NCBI GenBank assembly: GCA_016716225.1
Contig: JADJWT010000001.1
Coordinates: 3,358,501 to 3,422,500 of the forward strand
Length of the DNA stretch: 64,000 nt
From: Ignavibacteriota bacterium
GTDB lineage: Bacteria > Bacteroidota > Ignavibacteria > Ignavibacteriales > Melioribacteraceae
Direction of reading: 5' to 3'
Below are positions 17,635 through 26,839 of this stretch, piece by piece (positions within the stretch are counted from its first letter, which is position 1; every line of letters starts with the position of its first letter). The notes under the pieces were generated by a model. It searched no databases. It had not been told where the DNA came from and saw only the letters and a program-made list of their open reading frames with translations. Made by a program: the position numbers and the translations under genes.

Positions 17635-17636
17635 CA

Positions 17637-18194
17637 ATGAATTACGAAACAAATTTTGATGATAAATTATTTCCATATTTAGATCTTTTCCCAAAATTAG
17701 ATGAAAATGTTTTTTTGGCAGAAGGTGTAAAAATTATCGGCGATGTTGCAATTGGTAAAAACTCAAGTGTTTGGTACAATTGTGTAATTCGCGGCGATGT
17801 GCATTACGTAAAAATCGGATACGATACTAACATTCAAGATTTAAGTATGCTTCACGTTACGAATAAAAGATTTCCATTAAATATTGGTAATAAAGTTACA
17901 ATCGGTCATTGTGTAAAATTACACGGTTGCACAATTAATGATTTATCATTGATTGGAATTGGAGCAATAATTTTAGATGGAGCAATTGTTGAAGAAAACT
18001 CAATGGTTGCAGCTGGTTCTGTTGTAAAACCGAAGTTTGTTGTTCCATCTGGAAAATTAGTTGCCGGAGTTCCAGCAAAAATAATCCGTGATTTAACAGA
18101 AGAGGAAATTAAAGATTTGGCTGCATCGGCAGAACGTTATAAAAAATATACGCAAATCACAATTGATTCACTTAAAAACAGAGTGAAAATTTGA
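17637..18194 (+). CDS. Gamma carbonic anhydrase-like hexapeptide-repeat protein
   Basis: Left-handed beta-helix protein of the YrdA/PaaY gamma-carbonic-anhydrase-like group. The hexapeptide turns are seen in VKIIGDVAIGKNSSVWYNCVIRGDV and in later repeats, and the protein ends in an alpha helix. The three candidate zinc ligands are H73, H91 and H96, in the normal MLHV and GHCVKLHGC settings, so metal binding looks intact. Members may hydrate CO2 or have lost activity, and function cannot be decided from sequence. The stop codon overlaps the TTG start of ybeY. Confidence 0.88.
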   Translation: MNYETNFDDKLFPYLDLFPKLDENVFLAEGVKIIGDVAIGKNSSVWYNCVIRGDVHYVKIGYDTNIQDLSMLHVTNKRFPLNIGNKVTIGHCVKLHGCTINDLSLIGIGAIILDGAIVEENSMVAAGSVVKPKFVVPSGKLVAGVPAKIIRDLTEEEIKDLAASAERYKKYTQITIDSLKNRVKI

Positions 18195-18646
18195 TAAAAA
18201 ATCTTACAGTTTATTCAATTCCCAAAATTAAAATTGATAAAAGAAATGTTCACAAACTTGTGTTATTGATCAAGAAAGAATATTCTTTTAACATTTCTTC
18301 ACTTATAATAAATTTTATTTCAGAAAAAGAAATTATTCCAATCAACCAAAAATATTTAGATCATAATTTTTCCACTGATATAATTACCTTTAATTATTCT
18401 GGAGAAAATGATACTTTAGACGGTGAAATTTTTATTTCTTTTGATGATGCATGTTTTAACTCAAAAAAATTTGATGTTTCTATAGATATTGAACTGATTA
18501 GGTTAGTTATTCACGGAATTTTACATTTATTGGGATTTGATGATAAAGACAAAATTGCGAGAAAGAAAATGAAAATTGAAGAAAATAGATTAGTAAATAA
18601 ATTTCAGAATGAAATTAAAAAAATTACGATAAATTATGACTGCTAA
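18191..18646 (+). CDS. ybeY: rRNA maturation endonuclease YbeY
   Basis: Metal-dependent RNase involved in 16S rRNA 3-prime maturation and ribosome quality control. The core STDIITFNY and the metal site HGILHLLGFDD are visible. Two histidines (H108, H112) are conserved but the third ligand position holds Asp118 instead of His; as I recall, Bacteroidetes YbeY proteins also lack this His. The TTG start at 18191 overlaps the upstream TGA (TTGA), and the gene overlaps smg downstream by 11 bases. The 151-residue length is normal. Confidence 0.88.
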   Translation: MIKNLTVYSIPKIKIDKRNVHKLVLLIKKEYSFNISSLIINFISEKEIIPINQKYLDHNFSTDIITFNYSGENDTLDGEIFISFDDACFNSKKFDVSIDIELIRLVIHGILHLLGFDDKDKIARKKMKIEENRLVNKFQNEIKKITINYDC

Positions 18647-19094
18647 AATTGTTGAAGTTCTAGCTAAAATTTTAGAGGGACTTAAAAAAAATTATACTAT
18701 AGAAGAAGTAACAAAAAAACTTAAAACAAATAAAGATTTTGATGAACAAACAGTAAGTGCCGCATTTAGTTTGGTTTTCGATAAATTTTTAACAAACCGT
18801 TTAGAGCTAAGAAAAGAAGGAAAATTAGCAAATAAAGGTTTCAGAATTTTAACAAACGAAGAAATAAATATTGTTGGAACTGAAAATACCAAATACATCC
18901 AGCATTTAGTAAATGTCGGGCTTTTAGATCCAATCGATGTAGAATTACTTATTGAACAAATGACAATGTTTCCGGAAGAGAAAATTTCCAAGGATGATAT
19001 AAATTGGATTATTCTTTTCTCATTAGTAGATTTCGATTCAGAAATATTACCGGGAAGCAGAGTTTTGTTATACTCATCCGATACAATAAACTAA
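18636..19094 (+). CDS. smg: Smg/DUF494-family protein
   Basis: 152 residues with the DUF494 pattern: an N-terminal helical segment, then RILTNEEINIVGTENTKYIQ and a C-terminal segment with LLIEQMTMFPEEKISKDDINWIIL. Smg proteins are common upstream of topA in Proteobacteria (dprA-smg-topA), and here too topA follows 11 bases downstream. The molecular function is unknown; conserved linkage to topA suggests a role in DNA topology or transformation-related processes. Identification rests on the C-terminal pattern and synteny. Confidence 0.75.
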   Translation: MTAKIVEVLAKILEGLKKNYTIEEVTKKLKTNKDFDEQTVSAAFSLVFDKFLTNRLELRKEGKLANKGFRILTNEEINIVGTENTKYIQHLVNVGLLDPIDVELLIEQMTMFPEEKISKDDINWIILFSLVDFDSEILPGSRVLLYSSDTIN

Positions 19095-19104
19095 GGAATT
19101 TTAA

Positions 19105-21321
19105 ATGGCTAAAAATCTTGTTTTGGTGGAATCTCCATCAAAAGCTAAGACTATTAATAAATATTTAGGTAAAAATTATATTGTTGAAGCTACAGTTGGT
19201 CATATTAAGAATTTACCGAAAACAAAGTTAGGAATTGATATTGAAGACGGTTTCAAAGTTCAGCTTTTAAATATTAGAGGTAAAGGCGATACCATAAAGA
19301 AAATTAGAAAACTTGCCGGAAAAGCTGAAAAAATATTTGTTGCAACTGACCCGGATCGTGAAGGGGAAGCTATTGCACAAGATATTGTAGAAGTTTTAGA
19401 AGGAAAAACAGAAGCTCATATCTATAGAGTTTTGTTTAATGAGATTACAAAAAATGCTGTAAAAAAATCAATGGAAAATCCATTAGAAATTAATGATGCA
19501 TTGGTTCAATCTCAAAGAGCAAGACGTGTAATGGATAGAATTATTGGTTACAGTATAAGTCCGTTATTGTGGCGTTCAATATTAGAAGCTTCCGGAAATT
19601 CACTTTCTGCCGGAAGAGTTCAATCAGTTGCACTTAGACTAATTTGTGAGCGCGAAGAATTAATTGATAATTTTATTCCAACAGAATATTGGGTAATTTC
19701 TGCTGAATTTAAATCTGAAAACGGTGATATTTTAACTGTAAAACTTGCAGAAAGAGACGGCAAACAATTAAAAATTCAGCCAAAACCGGAAATGAGTGAT
19801 TCTGATTGGGAAGAATTTTTAGTTAAAAATTTTGCAATCACAAGTATAGATGAAGCTGAAAAAATTCTTGAAGAAATTAAACATGCAAATTCATTTATAA
19901 TTAGTGATATTTCAAAAAAGCAATCAAAAAGAAATCCTTCACCTCCATTTATTACAAGCACATTGCAAGCGGAAGCTTCTCGCAAATTGGGTTTTAGACC
20001 AAGAAAAACAATGACAATTGCTCAAAGTTTATATGAAGGAATTAAACTTGATAAAGGTGAAATTACTGGTCTTATAACTTATATGAGAACAGATTCAACC
20101 AGATTAAGTGAAGATATTATTTCTTCTGCAAGAAATTTTATTAAAGAAAATTACGGGAATAATTATTTACCAAATCATCCAAAGTTATATGATAAGAACA
20201 ACAAAAAAAATGTTCAAGATGCTCATGAAGCAATTCGACCAACTTCTTTGGATTATTCTCCTCAAGCTGTAAAAGAATTTTTAGAAAAAGATCAGTTTAA
20301 ACTTTACCAACTTATTTGGCAAAGATTTGTTGCTTGCCAAATGGAATCTGCAGATGTTGAATCAACGAATGTTTCGGTAAAAGCAGATAAAAATATTTTA
20401 AAAGCATCCGGTTCCGTAGTAACTTTTGATGGATTTTTAAAAGTTTATCAAGAAGAAAAAGAAAACGGAAATGAAAATGGTGAAAGTTCACAAATTCCTG
20501 CTGGATTAAAAATTGATCAAAATTTATTTTTAAATTCTGCTGAAAAATCTCAACAATTTACAAAACCACTTCCACGTTATACAGAAAGCACTCTAATTAA
20601 AGAGCTTGAAAGTAACGGAATTGGACGACCAAGTACCTATGCTTCAATAATTGGAACAATTCAAGATAGATTTTATATCGATCAAAGTGAGAAAAAATTA
20701 GTTCCAACAGAATTAGGCAAAAAAGTAAATTCTGTTTTAGTGAAAAATTTTCCAAAAATTTTAGATGTAAATTTTACTGCTAAAATGGAAGACGAACTGG
20801 ATATGATTGCTTCGCAAACAAATAATTATATCCAAGTTTTAGAAGATTTTTATAATCCGTTTTCTAAACAATTGAATATTGTTAAACATAATTTAGAAAA
20901 AGTAATTTGTGAAAAATGCGGCTCAGAAATGGAAATTAAAATTGGCCGTTTTGGAAAATATTTTGCATGTACGTCATATCCAAATTGTACAAATATTAAA
21001 TCAACTAATGAACTTAAAACAAAAAATAGTGAGCCGGAATTTACCGGTGAAGATTGTCCAAAATGTGGAAGTAAAACTGTTTTTAGAAGTGGAAGATTTG
21101 GGAAATTTATTGGATGTGAAAATTATCCAGAATGCGATTTTACTAAACAAATTACATTGGGAATTAAGTGTCCGGTTTGCAGTGATGGTGAAGTTGTAAC
21201 ACGAAGAGCAAAAAGCGGAAGATATTTTTACGGATGTAGTAATTATCCAAAATGCGATTATGTAAGCTGGAACAAACCAGTTCAAGAACAAGTAAAAAGC
21301 GAAACTGAACAATCAGAATAA
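19105..21321 (+). CDS. topA: DNA topoisomerase I
   Basis: Type IA topoisomerase that relaxes negative supercoils. The TOPRIM domain opens with LVLVESPSKAKTI and includes DPDREGEAIA. The active-site tyrosine is in ITYMRTDST. The C-terminus has three C4 zinc ribbons (CEKCGSEM...CTSYPNC, CPKCGS...CENYPEC, CPVCSD...CSNYPKC, from about residue 598) that bind single-stranded DNA. The total of 738 residues is typical. It follows smg closely and precedes a Xer recombinase by ten bases. Confidence 0.97.
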   Translation: MAKNLVLVESPSKAKTINKYLGKNYIVEATVGHIKNLPKTKLGIDIEDGFKVQLLNIRGKGDTIKKIRKLAGKAEKIFVATDPDREGEAIAQDIVEVLEGKTEAHIYRVLFNEITKNAVKKSMENPLEINDALVQSQRARRVMDRIIGYSISPLLWRSILEASGNSLSAGRVQSVALRLICEREELIDNFIPTEYWVISAEFKSENGDILTVKLAERDGKQLKIQPKPEMSDSDWEEFLVKNFAITSIDEAEKILEEIKHANSFIISDISKKQSKRNPSPPFITSTLQAEASRKLGFRPRKTMTIAQSLYEGIKLDKGEITGLITYMRTDSTRLSEDIISSARNFIKENYGNNYLPNHPKLYDKNNKKNVQDAHEAIRPTSLDYSPQAVKEFLEKDQFKLYQLIWQRFVACQMESADVESTNVSVKADKNILKASGSVVTFDGFLKVYQEEKENGNENGESSQIPAGLKIDQNLFLNSAEKSQQFTKPLPRYTESTLIKELESNGIGRPSTYASIIGTIQDRFYIDQSEKKLVPTELGKKVNSVLVKNFPKILDVNFTAKMEDELDMIASQTNNYIQVLEDFYNPFSKQLNIVKHNLEKVICEKCGSEMEIKIGRFGKYFACTSYPNCTNIKSTNELKTKNSEPEFTGEDCPKCGSKTVFRSGRFGKFIGCENYPECDFTKQITLGIKCPVCSDGEVVTRRAKSGRYFYGCSNYPKCDYVSWNKPVQEQVKSETEQSE

Positions 21322-21330
21322 AAAAATTTA

Positions 21331-22221
21331 ATGATATCAAATACTCTTAACGAAAGTATAAATGAATTTATTTCAAATCTTTCTGCAATTAAAAGAGTTT
21401 CCAATAATACAATTATTTCTTACCAAAATGATTTAAAGCAGTTTATCGATTTTCTGGAAGAAAAGAAAATTGAAGAATTAAAATTTATTTCTGAAAAAAT
21501 TATTAGATCATTTATTCTGAATCTAAATGAACAAAATTTCGGCAGAACTTCAATTTCAAGAAAATTATCTGTATTGAGAGGATTTTTTAATTTTCTCATT
21601 CAGATTGAAAAATTGAAATCAAATCCACTTGAAAATATTCACAATCCAAAACTCCAAAGAAAACTTCCGGAGATAATTACTCTTGACTCTTATTTAAAAA
21701 TTCTTAAATTTCTGGATGAGGAACAAAAAGATAATAGAAACAATAAACTTATTTTTGAATTATTATACGGTTGTGCACTTAGAGTTTCAGAACTCTGTAA
21801 TCTAAATTTTGGAGATATTGATCTGAACCGTAAAAGTATAAAAGTTTTGGGTAAAGGAAGCAAAACGAGATTAGTTCCACTAGGTGAAAAATCTCAAATT
21901 ATTATGGAAGATTATCTTTCATCTAGACCGCAAATAAAGAATTCTGATCCTTTAATTCTTACCGATTCTAATAAACGAATTTATCCAAAATATGTTGATA
22001 GATTAGTAAAAACATATTTTTCCAAAGTTTCTGATATTGCAAAAAAAAGTTCACATATTCTTAGACATTCTGCCGCAACACACATGTTAGATAATGGTGC
22101 GGATTTACTTGGAGTTAAAGAATTATTGGGACACGAAAATCTTTCAACAACACAAATTTATACACATGTTAGTGTTGAAAGACTAAAGCAAGCATATAAA
22201 AACGCTCATCCAAAATCATAA
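21331..22221 (+). CDS. xerC: Tyrosine recombinase XerC/XerD
   Basis: Site-specific recombinase that resolves chromosome dimers at dif. A SAM-like N-terminal core-binding domain (residues about 5-95) is followed by the catalytic domain with R151 (ALRVSEL), K175 (GKGSKTR), H242 and R245 (HILRH), H268 (LLGHENL) and Y277 (IYTHV): all six catalytic residues are present. The 296 residues match XerC/D rather than a mobile integrase, and the housekeeping neighbourhood (topA, hpf) supports this. Whether it is the C or D partner, or a single Xer, cannot be told from this window. Confidence 0.9.
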   Translation: MISNTLNESINEFISNLSAIKRVSNNTIISYQNDLKQFIDFLEEKKIEELKFISEKIIRSFILNLNEQNFGRTSISRKLSVLRGFFNFLIQIEKLKSNPLENIHNPKLQRKLPEIITLDSYLKILKFLDEEQKDNRNNKLIFELLYGCALRVSELCNLNFGDIDLNRKSIKVLGKGSKTRLVPLGEKSQIIMEDYLSSRPQIKNSDPLILTDSNKRIYPKYVDRLVKTYFSKVSDIAKKSSHILRHSAATHMLDNGADLLGVKELLGHENLSTTQIYTHVSVERLKQAYKNAHPKS

Positions 22222-22230
22222 GGAGTTTTT

Positions 22231-22533
22231 ATGAATGTTAAAATAACATCAAGAAAATTTAAGGCGAAAGATTCATTGAAAGAAGAGATTACAAACGAAT
22301 TGAAATCTCTTGAAAAATACAATGATGATATTTTGGACGCAAATGTAATCTTAAGTTATACACACAATAAAGATAGTATAAAAACTGTGGAAATTAATAT
22401 AAATATTCCAGGAAAAACTTTATCAGCAACAGAAACAAGTGATGAATACGGAAAAGCTTTAACTTTGGTAATTCAAAAATTAATTAAACAACTTAAAACA
22501 CTTAAATCTAAAAGAATTTCTAAAGCAAGATAG
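22231..22533 (+). CDS. hpf: Short ribosome hibernation promoting factor (S30AE family)
   Basis: A 100-residue S30AE protein that binds the 30S decoding region and stabilises inactive 100S or 70S ribosomes. The beta-alpha-beta-beta-beta-alpha pattern is visible, starting MNVKITSRKFKAKDSLKEEI. It has only the N-terminal domain, so it is the short type; the C-terminal dimerisation domain of long HPF is absent. A Shine-Dalgarno sequence AAGGAG precedes the ATG by seven bases. Its stop shares one base with the GTG of hprK. Confidence 0.88.
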   Translation: MNVKITSRKFKAKDSLKEEITNELKSLEKYNDDILDANVILSYTHNKDSIKTVEININIPGKTLSATETSDEYGKALTLVIQKLIKQLKTLKSKRISKAR

Positions 22534-23543
22534 TGAACATAAACAATAAAAATATATTTAGAAAAGAAAGTATAACGGTCGATTTTTTCTACCAAAAAAC
22601 CAAAGAGCGTTTTGATATTGAGTTGCTCAATAAAGATGTAGATTTAAACCGACCGATAATCGAACAAAATTTACACAGACCCGGTTTAGCACTTGCCGGG
22701 TTTGTAGATTTATTTTCCTACAAGCGAGTTCAAATTGTCGGTAATACCGAAGTTCATTACATGAAAAAATTAACTTTGGAAAAACGAAAAAATGCTTTGG
22801 AAAAACTATTTGGCTTTAATATTCCGTGTATAATTTTTACAAATTACAATAAACCGGAAAAAGAATTTTTAGAATTAGCAAATCAATTTAAAATTCCAAT
22901 ATTTCTTTCAAGCTTAACAACTACAAAACTTTCTTATTTAGTAAGTGATTTTCTTGATGATCAATTTGCACCGAGACTTTCTGTTCATGGTTCTTTTATT
23001 GATGTTTACGGAATTGGAATGTTGATTGTAGGAAAATCCGGAATTGGAAAAAGTGAAGTTGCTCTCGATCTTATTGAAAGGGGACATAGATTAGTTGCAG
23101 ATGATGTTGTGATTTTAACTAAAAAAGGTGAAGGAATTATTATGGGCTCCGGAACCGAATTAGTGAAACATTTTATGGAAATTAGAGGAATTGGAATTCT
23201 TGATGTTAGAAGTATGTTTGGAATTAGAGCAATACGTTTTCAAAAAAGATTGGAAGTTATAATTGAGCTAGAAGTTTGGGATGATAAAAGTGAATATACG
23301 AGAACCGGATTAGACGCAAGAACTTCAAGCATAATGGATGTTGATATTCAAACTGTTAAAATTCCAATTGTTCCAGGTAAAAATATAACAGTTATTTGTG
23401 AAGTTATAGCATTAAATTATGTACTAAAGCATTATGGATATGATGCCGCCGAAGTATTAAATCAAAGATTAAGAACCAAAATTAAATCGAAAAATGCGGA
23501 TACAAACAGATCTGTTGATTATTTTGAGCACGATTTTGAGTAA
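22533..23543 (+). CDS. hprK: HPr kinase/phosphorylase
   Basis: Bifunctional enzyme that phosphorylates and dephosphorylates a serine of HPr-like proteins, linking carbon status to regulation. Seen in the 336 residues: H152 before the core, the P-loop GKSGIGKS (167-174), the LVADD motif (190-191) and the HPrK/P signature around EIRGIGILDV (216-225). The start is GTG at 22533, overlapping the hpf stop. No ptsH, ptsI or ptsN is in the window. The hpf-hprK junction resembles the proteobacterial rpoN-hpf-ptsN-hprK locus without ptsN. Confidence 0.93.
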   Translation: MNINNKNIFRKESITVDFFYQKTKERFDIELLNKDVDLNRPIIEQNLHRPGLALAGFVDLFSYKRVQIVGNTEVHYMKKLTLEKRKNALEKLFGFNIPCIIFTNYNKPEKEFLELANQFKIPIFLSSLTTTKLSYLVSDFLDDQFAPRLSVHGSFIDVYGIGMLIVGKSGIGKSEVALDLIERGHRLVADDVVILTKKGEGIIMGSGTELVKHFMEIRGIGILDVRSMFGIRAIRFQKRLEVIIELEVWDDKSEYTRTGLDARTSSIMDVDIQTVKIPIVPGKNITVICEVIALNYVLKHYGYDAAEVLNQRLRTKIKSKNADTNRSVDYFEHDFE

Positions 23544-23629
23544 TTTTTTTCTTTATTTAATTAGGTAAAATTGCTTGCTTAAAATAATGTCTTTTTGTAT
23601 TTTCAAAACCAAATTAGTCAAATTAAGGT

Positions 23630-24586
23630 ATGAAGAAAAGTCTTTATTATTACTCAGATAAAAAACTCCAATTCATCGAAATAAAGAATTTTTACTCAAA
23701 ATTTCTTTCGTTAGTTGCTCTATTTGGGTTACTGTCTTCATTAATAATTTTTGGTGGATATCTTTTTATTTCTAGTTTTATAAATTCCACTTTTGATATA
23801 GAATCATTAAGTACTGAGAATAAAATTTTAAAATCAAAATACAAAGAAGTTGCAAATCATTTAATTGCACTTAATGAAACAATAGATAAGTTGAGAGAAA
23901 AAGATGATGCTCTTAGAATTTCAGTAAATTTAAAACCTTTACAAAATGATGAAAAGTATTTTGGTATTGGCGGTTCTGAATTTAAAGAAATTCTTCCAAC
24001 AAGTATTTCTGATGTAAGCAATCTTTTAGAAAATTTGGATAATTCAATTAATACATTAAAGACAAAAATTACAGTTGCTGAAGAAAATTATAACGAAATA
24101 GAAAATTCCTTAAAAAATAATATTAAACTTTTTCAATCAATTCCGGCAATTTTACCAGCAGATGGAAATATTGGAGATAGATTTGGAATGCGTTTTCATC
24201 CTATTTTAAAAATTAGCAGAATGCATACCGGTCTTGATGTGGTTGTTGATACCGGAACGGAAATATTTGCGCCGGGCGATGGAAAAGTAATTGAAGCTGG
24301 AGTTCATTACGGCTATGGGAATACAATACAAGTTGATCATGGATTCGGTTATGTTACACTTTATGCTCATTTATCCAAAATTAAAGTTTCAAAAGGACAA
24401 AAAGTTAAAAGAGGTGATTTAATTGGATTATCCGGAAGTTCCGGTGAACTTTCTACCGGACCACATTTGCATTATGAAGTTTTACATGACGGAGTTCATT
24501 TAAATCCGGAAAATTTTATATTTAGTGATATTAAAGTATTTGATATAAATAATGAAAAAGTTCAAAGTAGGGGAGTGATACAATAA
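23630..24586 (+). CDS. M23-family (LytM) metallopeptidase with membrane anchor and coiled coil
   Basis: Peptidoglycan endopeptidase-like protein. One transmembrane helix (about residues 25-50) anchors it in the inner membrane; a coiled-coil region (about 58-165) extends into the periplasm; the LytM domain follows. The zinc ligands H199 and D203 (HTGLD) and H281 (PHLHYE) are present, plus H247 (AHLS), so it should be active rather than a degenerate EnvC/NlpD-type activator. The 318-residue architecture is typical of FCB-group cell-division or shape hydrolases. An 86-base gap separates it from hprK; its stop overlaps the next ATG. Confidence 0.9.
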   Translation: MKKSLYYYSDKKLQFIEIKNFYSKFLSLVALFGLLSSLIIFGGYLFISSFINSTFDIESLSTENKILKSKYKEVANHLIALNETIDKLREKDDALRISVNLKPLQNDEKYFGIGGSEFKEILPTSISDVSNLLENLDNSINTLKTKITVAEENYNEIENSLKNNIKLFQSIPAILPADGNIGDRFGMRFHPILKISRMHTGLDVVVDTGTEIFAPGDGKVIEAGVHYGYGNTIQVDHGFGYVTLYAHLSKIKVSKGQKVKRGDLIGLSGSSGELSTGPHLHYEVLHDGVHLNPENFIFSDIKVFDINNEKVQSRGVIQ

Positions 24587-24816
24587 TGATTTGGACTATA
24601 GAATTAGCATCCTATTTAGTTGATGCACCTTGGCCGGCTACAAAAGAAGAATTAATCGAATATGCCGATAGAATTGGAAGTCCGGTTGAAGTTATAGAAA
24701 ATCTGAATGAATTAGATGATGACGAAGAAATATATGAAAGCATCGAGGATATTTGGCCGGATTATCCAAGCGATGAAGATTTCTTTTATTTTGATGATGA
24801 GAACGAATTCAATTAG
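24586..24816 (+). CDS. Small acidic DUF2795-type protein
   Basis: A 76-residue, strongly acidic protein. The first half, ASYLVDAPWPATKEELIEYADRIG, followed by PVEVIENLNEL, resembles the small DUF2795 domain (about 60 residues, unknown function). The second half is almost entirely D, E, Y and F. The ATG overlaps the stop of the M23 peptidase gene (TAATG), so expression is coupled to it. No enzymatic motif is visible. The acidic tail could mimic nucleic acid or bind a basic partner, but this is speculation. Confidence 0.75.
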   Translation: MIWTIELASYLVDAPWPATKEELIEYADRIGSPVEVIENLNELDDDEEIYESIEDIWPDYPSDEDFFYFDDENEFN

Positions 24817-24834
24817 TGAATTCCAAGAATAATA

Positions 24835-25938
24835 ATGCATGAATTATTGCTTGATGTTAAGGGTCAAACTTCTGCATTAAATATTTTATTCAATATCTAT
24901 TCTTCAAAAAGAATTCCCAATGCAATTTTACTAACTGGAATAGAAGGTGTAGGTAAATTCTTCTCCGCTATTCAGTTTTTAAAATTGCTAAATGGAAATT
25001 CCAATTCAATTAATAACAAAATTTCAATTCTATCAGAACCGTTTGTAAAACTGATTTTTCCATTGCCAAGAGGTAAATCAGAATCAAATTTTGATATGCC
25101 GCTTGATAAATTAACCCAAGATGAAATTGAAACAATTAACGAACAACTGAAAGAAAAATCATTAAATCCATATCATCAAATCTCACTTAAAAATGCGAAT
25201 AATATTAAGATCAATAGTATTCGTGAAATAAATAAAGTCCTTTCTCTTAATTATGATGAAATACAGTTTAGAGGAATAATTTTACTTGATGCTCATAAAA
25301 TGAGTATTGAAGCACAAAATGCTTTTTTGAAAAATTTAGAAGAACCTCCAAACGGTGTAATATTTATTTTAATATCGAGCCAACCAGATAAACTTTTAAC
25401 AACAATAAAATCAAGATGTTGGACAATAAATTTCTCACCTTTACCAGAAACTGAAATAAAAAAAATATTAAAATATCGATATAAATATTCCGAAGAAAAC
25501 ATATCTGAAGTTTTACCTTTCGTAAACGGCTCAGTAACAAATGCAGTTTTTTTGTTAGAAAATAATTTTGAAAAATATATTCAAAAAGCTATTACAATTT
25601 TAAGATATTCTTTAGCTGGTAAATTGTTTACGGCAACAAAAGAATTTTCTAATCTTCTTGATAATAATACCGTAAATAATCTAAGTACAATAATTGATTT
25701 AATAATTACGTGGTTCAATGATACTTTAAGATCAAAATATGAAATAAATAATATTAAGTTTTGTAACTATAAAGATACATTAGAAAAATTCAATAATAGA
25801 TTTCGCAAATCTGATATTAATGAAATTATTGCAAAATTGGTTTTATTAAGAGATGCTGCGGATCGGAATGTTAACTTGAATCTTATAATGATGAATGTTA
25901 TATTTGAGTTAGCGTCTATTGGAATGAAAGCAAAATGA
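24835..25938 (+). CDS. holB: DNA polymerase III delta-prime subunit
   Basis: Clamp-loader subunit of the AAA+ family. It has 367 residues with KRIPNAILLTGIEGVGK at the N-terminus, the sensor-1 and SRC motif region (KSRCW) and the partner-specific LLDAHKMSIEAQNAFLKNLEEPP segment. The Walker A region reads GIEGVGKF (35-42) with Phe where Thr/Ser is needed to bind Mg-ATP, as in ATPase-inactive delta-prime subunits. The usual zinc-binding cysteines of delta-prime are not seen. It overlaps ricT by four bases, as holB and yaaT are neighbours in Bacillus. Confidence 0.85.
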   Translation: MHELLLDVKGQTSALNILFNIYSSKRIPNAILLTGIEGVGKFFSAIQFLKLLNGNSNSINNKISILSEPFVKLIFPLPRGKSESNFDMPLDKLTQDEIETINEQLKEKSLNPYHQISLKNANNIKINSIREINKVLSLNYDEIQFRGIILLDAHKMSIEAQNAFLKNLEEPPNGVIFILISSQPDKLLTTIKSRCWTINFSPLPETEIKKILKYRYKYSEENISEVLPFVNGSVTNAVFLLENNFEKYIQKAITILRYSLAGKLFTATKEFSNLLDNNTVNNLSTIIDLIITWFNDTLRSKYEINNIKFCNYKDTLEKFNNRFRKSDINEIIAKLVLLRDAADRNVNLNLIMMNVIFELASIGMKAK

Positions 25939-26765
25939 TTGATAAATCCCAACCGAATTCACACAACCATCACAGTCTATCAAACACTCTTATTGACGAT
26001 AATTATTACAATTTAGTTCATGATAAAATTACTAAAGAATTAATTTGCTGTAATTCTGAAATTCTTGAAATTCAACCCAATGAAAAAATTATTGAAGAAA
26101 TAAATAGTAACGGTAATTCAAAAATATTAATTGCAAAAAGTAAGGGTCTTTTAGGTATTCACTTTTGTGAAAACAGTGGAAATTTACCCATTAAATTATT
26201 TGATGATGTAATTTTAAAAGTAGATGATGAATTTGAATTTGCTACAATTATAGAAACCGGTAAAATTGTAGATTTCAAACTTTCCAAGATTGAAACTAGT
26301 GAAATGAAATTGCCAGTAATTGACAGAGTTGTAAATGAAAAAGATATTGAAAGAAATATAAGTAATGTTATTAATTGCTCAGAAGCAAGAAAAATTTTCT
26401 TAAAGTATGTTCATGAACTTTCTTTGGATATGAAATTAGTTGATATACATTTTCAATTTGATAGAAAAAAATTATTCTTTTTTTATACTTCAGATGGAAG
26501 AGTTGATTTCCGCGAATTGGCTAAAAAATTGGCTGCTACATTTAAAACCCGAATTGAATTAAGACAAATGGGTGTTAGAGATGAAGCTAAAAGAATCGGG
26601 GGATTAGCAACTTGCGGAAGGGAATTTTGCTGTACAACATTTATCACAAACTTTAAGAGAATTACTACAGACATTGCCGAAGAGAATAATGTGGCAAACA
26701 GCATTTCAAAATATACAGGTCCTTGTGGAAAATTAAAATGTTGCCTTTCTTTTGAATTGGAATAA
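25935..26765 (+). CDS. ricT: PSP1-domain protein RicT (YaaT)
   Basis: Homologue of Bacillus RicT/YaaT, part of the Ric complex that influences RNase Y-dependent mRNA processing. The PSP1 domain contains FDRKKLFFFYTSDGRVDFRE, followed by LRQMGVRDEAKRIGG and two cysteine clusters, TCGREFCC (C227, C232, C233) and GPCGKLKCC (C264, C269, C270), which match the iron-sulfur ligands described for the family. The N-terminal 60 residues are less conserved. The 276-residue gene overlaps holB and ends the operon; hbd follows after 74 bases. Confidence 0.9.
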   Translation: MIDKSQPNSHNHHSLSNTLIDDNYYNLVHDKITKELICCNSEILEIQPNEKIIEEINSNGNSKILIAKSKGLLGIHFCENSGNLPIKLFDDVILKVDDEFEFATIIETGKIVDFKLSKIETSEMKLPVIDRVVNEKDIERNISNVINCSEARKIFLKYVHELSLDMKLVDIHFQFDRKKLFFFYTSDGRVDFRELAKKLAATFKTRIELRQMGVRDEAKRIGGLATCGREFCCTTFITNFKRITTDIAEENNVANSISKYTGPCGKLKCCLSFELE

Positions 26766-26839
26766 TTTAATTTATCGGGAGCACATAAGTTAAACAATAT
26801 AATACTTCTTATCAGATTTAATTTAATGTGAAAGCTAAT

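Noticed and set aside
21331..22221. Tyrosine recombinase as a sign of a mobile element or prophage
   Set aside because: Length, residues and the topA/hpf neighbourhood fit a chromosomal Xer protein; no phage genes, attachment repeats or composition shift are visible.
24835..25938. holB as a damaged gene because of the altered Walker A motif
   Set aside because: Delta-prime subunits commonly lack a working ATP site, and the rest of the protein is intact.
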